The notes beneath the pieces were generated by a model. It was not told the origin of the DNA and searched no databases. It saw nothing but the letters and a program-made list of their open reading frames with translations. Of a DNA stretch of 64,000 nucleotides, positions 58,481-64,000 are shown piece by piece. A program made the position numbers and the translations under genes. Source of the DNA: Sarcophilus harrisii (taxonomy: Eukaryota; Chordata; Mammalia; Dasyuromorphia; Dasyuridae); the NCBI RefSeq assembly GCF_902635505.1, contig NC_045432.1, forward strand, positions 72,795,823 through 72,859,822, read 5' to 3'. Every line of letters starts with the position of its first letter. The stretch's first letter is position 1.

Positions 58481-59345
58481 CACGTGATGTTTTTGTTTGG
58501 TCTTGCCTATATCACTTTATTGTTCTAATTAATCACTAGGTATGAACCAAAATGCCATCAAAAGTACCATCAATGTGTACTAGCTTAGTGATAGTAGCAA
58601 GAATATGGAACCTGGTTTCAGCATTAGCTGGATAACCTTAGGTGAAAATTTACCTTCTTTGGAGAGGCTTCCTAAACTGTAGAGATAATAATATTGGTAC
58701 TAGCTATCACTAACCTAGTACACATTGATGGTACTTTTTTTTCTTTTTTTTATTATAGCTTTTTATTTACAAGATATATGAATGGGTAATTTTTCAGCAT
58801 TGACAATTGCCAAACCTTTTGTTCCAATTTTTCCCCTCCTTCCCCCCACCCCTTCCCCCCGATGGCTGGTAGACCAATATATGTTAAATATGTTAAAGTA
58901 TAAGTTAAATACAATATATGTGTACATATCCAAACAGTTATTCTGCTGTACAAAAAGAATCGGACTGTGAAAAGTGTACAGTTAGCCTGTGAAGGAAATC
59001 CAAAATGCAGGTGGACAAAACTAGAGGGACTGGGAGTTCTAGGACGTGGTTCACTGTCATCTCCCAGAGTTCTTTCCCTGGGTGTAGCTGGTTCAATTCA
59101 TTACTGCTCTATTGGAACTGATTTGGTTCATCTCATTGTTGAAGAGGGCCACGTCCAATTGATGGTACCTTGATGGCATTTTGGTTCATACCTAGTGATC
59201 AATTAGAAAAACAAAGTGATATAGGCAAGACCAAACAAAAAACTTCACATGGCTTTTGGCTGCTAGATTGGGAGTCAGAGAACCTGGCTTTAAATCTCAG
59301 CACTGCCATTTACTATGTGACCTTGAAATATCAATTTTAATTGCC
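58384..59345. repeat. Inverted repeat (arms about 215 bp) interrupted by an L1 insertion
   Basis: Left arm 58384-58600. The right arm is its reverse complement in two parts: 58702-58735 and 59168-59345. Shared words include tggcattttggttcatacct (right) facing aggtatgaaccaaaatgcca (left), and 'gtgatataggcaagaccaaa' facing 'tttggtcttgcctatatcac'. By eye the arms agree at about nine of ten positions. The loop (58601-58701) is about 100 bp. Confidence 0.88.
58736..59157 (-). repeat. L1 LINE 3' end, antisense, inserted in the inverted repeat's right arm
   Basis: Poly-T at 58736-58751, then the marsupial L1 3' UTR as in 145-1010 ('cattgacaattgccaaacct'), truncated at 'gaagagggccacgtcc'. The flanking direct repeat ttgatggtac at 58726-58735 and 59159-59168 is the target-site duplication. 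It splits the right arm, so it came after the inverted duplication. Confidence 0.88.
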
Positions 59346-59479
59346 ATTAAAAAAAGTCCTATGAGCATGTGAACTTTTAGGAATTAAAAAAATAAGCCGG
59401 TAGAATGTTTATATTTAATAGTGCATTTCTATTTTGTAGTGATTTAATATTTTATTTTAAATTATACTAAAGACTAGGA

Positions 59480-59650
59480 GAAGCACAGCTTTGCTTCCTA
59501 GATTAGAGATCTCAGAGACTATCTAAAGTTCTCTTTTTACAATTGAGGAAACTGAGGCTCAGAAAAATTAGGTGACTTGTCCAGGATGACACAGCTAGTA
59601 AGTCATAGAGGCAGTATTTGAAACAAATAGTGTTCTTTCCACCACACCAT
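59480..59650 (+). repeat. MIR-type SINE
   Basis: 'ttacaattgaggaaactgag', 'gacttgtccaggatgacaca' and 'gctagtaagtcatagaggca'. Confidence 0.65.
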
Positions 59651-59754
59651 GCTATCAGTCCATATCCACTGACTGATTAGGGAACATCATAAAATAAATC
59701 TCAAATACCCCCCTTTTTGGTTTCCTTTCCTGTGGGCTGACCGATAAGTAGCTA

Positions 59755-59910
59755 TTTGTCCCGTGTGGTAGAGTGGAAAAAGTGGCTTTGGTGTCAGAAG
59801 GCCTGAGTTCAAATCCCACCCGTGTGACCTTGGGCTTGGAATAATAGTAACCTTGTGGGGTTTCAGTTTCCATTCCTGTCAGATGAGATCGGATTAAATA
59901 TGTATAAATT
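59755..59910 (+). repeat. tRNA-type SINE
   Basis: 'gtagagtggaaaaagtggct', 'aaggcctgagttcaaatccc' (B box) and 'gggtttcagtttccattcct'. Confidence 0.65.
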
Positions 59911-60039
59911 TTATGATTTTCAAGTTAAGGCGACGTTGCTTAGGCTTTCCTGCTGCTCAAAAAAACCGAACTTGAACAAATTTACTGTCAAAGCCTTGGT
60001 TATTTCAAATGTAACAAAAACACAAGATTGCACAATTTC

Positions 60040-62842
60040 ACTTTAACACAGATGAATTTTAATAGCTGAATCAAAACACCTGAAACACAATTCTTGAGAC
60101 TTAGCAGCACCAGCAACAAGGAGTGTGGATTGCCATAGGGCAAAAGTGAGATGGCCAAGGCAGGCACAAATTGAATTTTGAGGCCCCTGGAAGTTTCTTC
60201 TAATACAGAAAAATGAACTAAATAAAAATTTGGTGTGACATTTTAAAGGACCATTAAAAAACAACAACCAACACCTTATATGTAGTTCTAATGAGGAATG
60301 TCTCATTAAAAAATCTAATCTTCTTTCAACACAAAAGCCAAACCAGGAAAAAAAAAACCCACCCCACACCATCAACACTAAATATTCCAGGGTATATCAT
60401 CAATCACTAGCCCTTTCTGCAGTTTCTGGGGCTTAAATTAGCCTTTCTTTACATTAGCCAAACTATACATAAGTAGCCCACTGGGTGTCACACAGCAGAA
60501 TGCCACTGCTTGAATCACAATTAAGTACCTTTGTTAAGAGATCATGAAATGACTTGACAGGAAAATTGGTATGGCAGCGGCAAAGAAAAATGAGTCTTCA
60601 GTCGATCCATCAAGACGATTAATGTTTTTCTTGGGTAGAAAGCAGGCCCAAGAACATGAAATTTACGTGATTGTTAGTCAACAAATCATACGCCACTATA
60701 ATAGAAGCAAATCCTTTGGGGAGGATGTCCATGTTGGTCTTCATAAAGGCCTAAGATCTACAAAGACAAGCGATCATAAACAGAATGCAAGTAGAAAGAA
60801 GATCCCATATCCCATGCACTTTAAAAAAATGATTAACAATGACTAGTTCTGACTACAGCAACTTGAAAATTTCCACCTTAATGTCACTGCTGCAGTCCAA
60901 TCACATGACTTGAAAAACCAGCATTTATGGCTGTGGGTAAGGTCAACACAGGAGCCTAAACTTAAGAGCTGGGAGGAAGGGAAGAGGGCCGGTTCTGATT
61001 CTGATATTCAACATCAAGGCTAGTCTGGGTAATAGGGCCAGACCTATACCTTAACTGGAGATTTGCGTGTGGTCAGTTCATTCCATTTTCATGTTTTGGG
61101 AAGTCTTAGACTTTTGGGCTAGGTAAACCTTTCTGCATAGGTGAATGTTTTTGTGACTACCACAGTTGTGAAAGTTGCTCTTGGGGGAAAAAAATCCCTT
61201 TACTAGTAGTTTCTGCCAGTGTTTCACCATTTGGGATTAGATATTTATCAAAGAGAGTATGGATTTACAGAACAACAGCTACATGAGACAGATGGATCAA
61301 TCAATAAAATCTAAGTTCTGGACTATAAATTTCAATAATGTGGTTTTAGATCCAGCAGCCACTGTGACCAAAAGTTGGCCAAGCCCTCTCATACTTCTGT
61401 ATTTTCTTTTCATAATGCTTTTAGTAGGGCACATTAAGATTACACAGAGTTCTAGACTTTCCCCTGCCATTGTCCAAAAGCAAAAAAGAATTAACTGACC
61501 AGTTGCTGTTAAAAGACAAGCCACTTTAAAGCAGTATTTTAAGACCAAAGCAGACTAAGACATTAGCACATCACTCTCTGGGGCCTGAGCTGCCAGCCCA
61601 CGACAAATCTGTAACTACATGGCACTGAAACATACATTATAGACTCAGAGGACTTTGAGTTGGAAGAGAGCTGAGAGGTGATGGAGTTCAACCTCTCACT
61701 CAGTACAGGAATCCCTTCTATAGCATCTCTGATAGGTGATTACTCGGCCTCTGCTTGAATGCCTCAATGTTACAAAGCCCTCCCAAGGCAATCCAGGCCA
61801 CTGGTAGACAGCTCCCATATCAAAACCAGTTTTTCTGCTTCTTGTAACTTTTACCCTTTGGTTATAGTTTTGCCTCTTGGAGCAGCAGGACAAGTAAGCT
61901 TCCTCTTCTATGTGGAAAGATCTCCAAATACCTGCAGTTAAAGAACTTTGTGAGGGAGACTCATTCCCTCATTTCTTTCTAATGGCCTTCCCGATGAGCT
62001 TGTTCTGGTAGCCACAAGGACCACCTGGGTCAAAAAGTGAATTATGACCAAAGACACCCATCATTAAGAAGATCAGACAGAACTCTTCAGCTGATGAAAA
62101 GCTAACATAGAAGCAGCCTCTCTATGCAGCAAGGGTACAAAGTAAAGGCAGATCAACCATTTTTCTCCAAAGAAGGTTGGAAATTTGCACAGACTCTATT
62201 CATTTCAAATAAAAGGAGTATACTGTTCCCAGTGGCATGAGTCTGTCTTGCATTGAGGTGGTATTCTTTGAAAGGCTCAGAGCAGGAGAAAAATATAGAG
62301 AAGGGTTTCAACAAGGCAACATACATTGCTACAAATCTGCATTCCCAGTCATGCCAGCATCACAACTTTTGTTGAAACACAGCTCAAGACTCATGTCTTT
62401 CCTTTGGCAGAAATGTAAGAAACTACTTTCCAAAGAGTTTGATGGAAACCCTTTTCAGTTCATTAATGGATACACTTTCAGTGATACCTGTAGCTCTCCA
62501 ACTCCATGTTGCCGAAAGCCTCATTTTCACAGCGGTGTCTGGGTTAATACTGCAAATGTGAAACTATTTAATTCACTCAAGACCTAAATCTTCCTTGAAG
62601 GCCCTGGTCGATATATGTGGGAAGGGGAAATAGCAGAAAATCACACACAAATACATTTGGCTTGCTCCCCATAAAGCTTTTTCTTCTCAACTCCCAACTT
62701 CAATTTGAAAGGCTCTGATTGACAGTCAACAATAACATCTAACTACCCTTTTTCTGGACACTCTTAGATGTGCCTGGAAATCATTTCTCCTTATACTATT
62801 GACAAATCGATGTTGGGGTATACTTTTCTAGAAGCTGTTGCC
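60040..62842 (-). other. RAB9B: RAB9B 3' UTR (inferred extent)
   Basis: Downstream of the stop on the minus strand are about 2.8 kb of mostly unique AT-rich sequence with only one recognisable repeat (a CR1/L3-like piece at 61640-61935). A minus-strand ATTAAA (plus-strand tttaat at 60057-60062), with a GT-rich stretch (TTGTGTTTTTGTT) just beyond it, is a plausible poly(A) site. RAB9B is known to have a long 3' UTR. The end could be earlier; another ATTAAA is near 62566. Confidence 0.4.
61640..61935 (+). repeat. CR1/L3-like LINE fragment
   Basis: 'gactttgagttggaagagag', 'gttcaacctctcactcagta', 'cctctgcttgaatgcctcaa', 'ccaaggcaatccaggccact' and 'ttgcctcttggagcagcagg' follow the order of the CR1/L3 tail family in mammals. 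It lies within the inferred RAB9B 3' UTR. Confidence 0.65.
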
Positions 62843-63448
62843 TTAACAGCATGAAGATCCAGCTTTGGAGCTGCTGTTTAGGTCAACGGTGTGGCCTAGC
62901 AAGCAATGCTCCAGCTGCTCCTCCACTGCCAGAACCTGCCTCACTGCTTCTTCAAAGGCCACCGTGACATTGGTGTCATCTTTGGCACTTGTTTCCAGGT
63001 AGGGGTAATCCCCGTGCTCCAAACACCAAGCCTTTGCCTCTTCAGTGGTCACTTGTCTTTCGACTTTGTCTACCTTGTTCCCTAGGACTACAAAGGGGAA
63101 GTGGTCAGGGTCTTTCACGTCTGCGTAATAGATGAATTCTTTCTGCCAGTTGCTAAGATTTTCAAAGCTCTGCCTGTCATCCACACTAAAGGTCAAGAGG
63201 CAGCAGTCTGCTCCTCTGTAGAATGGTGTTCGTAGACTCTTGAAACGCTCCTGACCTGCAGTGTCCCAGATCTGGAGGGTCACAAAGCGACCATCGACTT
63301 CTAAATCTCGGTTTAGGAATTCTACACCTATAGTGTGGAAAGCCTGAGAATCGAATTTGTTGGTTACATAACGGTTCATAAGGGAGCTTTTCCCGACTCC
63401 ACCATCCCCCAGGAGAATGACCTTTAAGAGCAGGGACTTCCCACTCAT
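62843..63448 (-). CDS. RAB9B: Ras-related protein Rab-9B
   Basis: A 201-residue small GTPase in one uninterrupted coding exon, the full family length. Rab9 proteins act on late endosomes and in retrieval of mannose-6-phosphate receptors to the Golgi. Seen: P-loop GDGGVGKS at 14-21, switch I threonine T39 in FHTIGVEF, WDTAGQE at 61-67, NKVD at 124-127, ETSAK at 152-156, and a C-terminal CC for double geranylgeranylation. I call RAB9B rather than RAB9A from the C-terminal region (EHCLLGHTVDLNSSSKAGSSCC split around residues 180-201) and the PLP1 neighbourhood. The start is the ATG at 63446-63448 (MSGKSLLLKV); upstream in-frame sequence has no ATG. It lies tail to tail with PLP1. No damage is seen. 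Confidence 0.97.
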   Translation of the reverse strand: MSGKSLLLKVILLGDGGVGKSSLMNRYVTNKFDSQAFHTIGVEFLNRDLEVDGRFVTLQIWDTAGQERFKSLRTPFYRGADCCLLTFSVDDRQSFENLSNWQKEFIYYADVKDPDHFPFVVLGNKVDKVERQVTTEEAKAWCLEHGDYPYLETSAKDDTNVTVAFEEAVRQVLAVEEQLEHCLLGHTVDLNSSSKAGSSCC

Positions 63449-63503
63449 TGTAGCAACAGCAGGTGGGTATGGGCTTGTGACCAAGACAATCTGAAAAAAA
63501 AAA
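63449..63503 (-). other. RAB9B: RAB9B coding-exon 5' UTR and splice acceptor
   Basis: Read on the minus strand, a polypyrimidine run (63494-63503) ends in cag at 63491-63493, then the exon opens with attgtcttgg at 63490 and reaches the ATG 42 nt later. This fits a gene with non-coding upstream exon(s) beyond the window and all coding sequence in one exon, as in mammalian RAB9B. Confidence 0.8.
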
Positions 63504-64000
63504 GAGAAAAATAGGAGGGAAAATAGTTAAACCCAAGCAAACTATAAGCAATTCAACACTGAATTCCTCTGCATTGCAGTGGAAGGCTCTCTACTTTAAC
63601 TGACAGATTAAAGAAAGAACGTGGACAAGAGTTTCACAAGATGGGCAGGCATAGATTGACTGCCATCTGCACCGGGACAGGGAGTACCCATGTTGGTGAC
63701 ATCGCAGAGCCATTGAAAGTGTCATTTTTGCATTCAGCTCTTCTAACAGTACATAGCAAAAAGAACAGACTCTTCATGACACATGAAAAAAGCAAACTTG
63801 CTTTTCTACCATTTAATGTTGCTACAATCTCTGATAATGTATTGAATATTGAAGCCTGAATATGTTGGCAAGGTAGCATTTCACCCCTAATGTGAGATGG
63901 TTTCAGTTTTGGCCCAGCCTTGGGACAGCACAAGCAGCAGAAGGAGCATTGTGTAACTTATTTGGGCTCAGAGATCTGCTGATGAGAGGTTCAAGGAAGC
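63504..64000 (-). other. RAB9B: RAB9B upstream intron (partial)
   Basis: Sequence upstream of the RAB9B acceptor. I see no exon or clear repeat. The upstream exon and promoter lie outside the window. Confidence 0.6.

Noticed and set aside
63449-63484. Upstream in-frame extension of RAB9B by 12 residues
   Set aside because: The extension begins at TTG, not ATG; the family starts at MSGKSLLLKV, and the splice acceptor is just upstream.

Overview
The window is marsupial nuclear DNA, most likely X-linked. Two vertebrate genes are clear: all seven exons of PLP1 (myelin proteolipid protein and its DM20 isoform) on the plus strand, and the single coding exon of RAB9B (late-endosomal Rab GTPase) on the minus strand. 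They lie tail to tail about 20 kb apart, the PLP1-RAB9B arrangement of the mammalian X (human Xq22). The marsupial assignment rests on the interspersed repeats: a tRNA-derived SINE of WSINE1/SINE1 type at 9815-9995, SINEs with an RTE-type 3' tail (51057-51262 and 53640-53826), and many fragments of one L1 lineage whose 5' end carries the 'gatggcggagtag' start and whose 3' end is typical of marsupial L1. I cannot tell an American from an Australian marsupial by eye. No bacterial features, CRISPR arrays, tRNA or rRNA genes, and no recognisable retroviral elements were found.

Layout. 1-7 kb: antisense L1 3' ends, one nested in older repeat with a clear target-site duplication. 7-25.3 kb: GC-rich intergenic DNA with old MIR and L2 pieces, several microsatellites, a poly-C tract and a 1.3-kb pyrimidine-rich minisatellite (20.4-21.7 kb). 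No exon is recognisable there, and the many long frames are a product of base composition. 25.3-40.04 kb: PLP1, from a CpG-rich first exon containing only ATGG of the coding sequence, through an intron 1 of about 8 kb, to a 3' UTR of about 2 kb. 40-60 kb: AT-rich intergenic DNA with L1 remains (5' UTR, ORF1, ORF2-end and 3' pieces at 42.9-50 kb), MIR-like SINEs, a hAT-like miniature transposon and a large inverted repeat split by a later L1 insertion. 60-64 kb: RAB9B 3' UTR (inferred), its coding exon, and the start of the upstream intron.

The coding joins of PLP1 give exactly 277 codons plus stop, with the alternative DM20/PLP donor pair in exon 3 intact. The main oddities are a GC rather than GT donor at intron 4, a pure (TC)27 microsatellite acting as the polypyrimidine tract before exon 7, and a complementary GA tract in the 3' UTR that could pair with it. 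I found no new gene system. The points most worth following up are these splice-site features, the 19-nt minisatellite with a higher-order pattern, and the interrupted inverted repeat near 58.4-59.35 kb. Statements about other species' sequences are from memory and were not checked by alignment.
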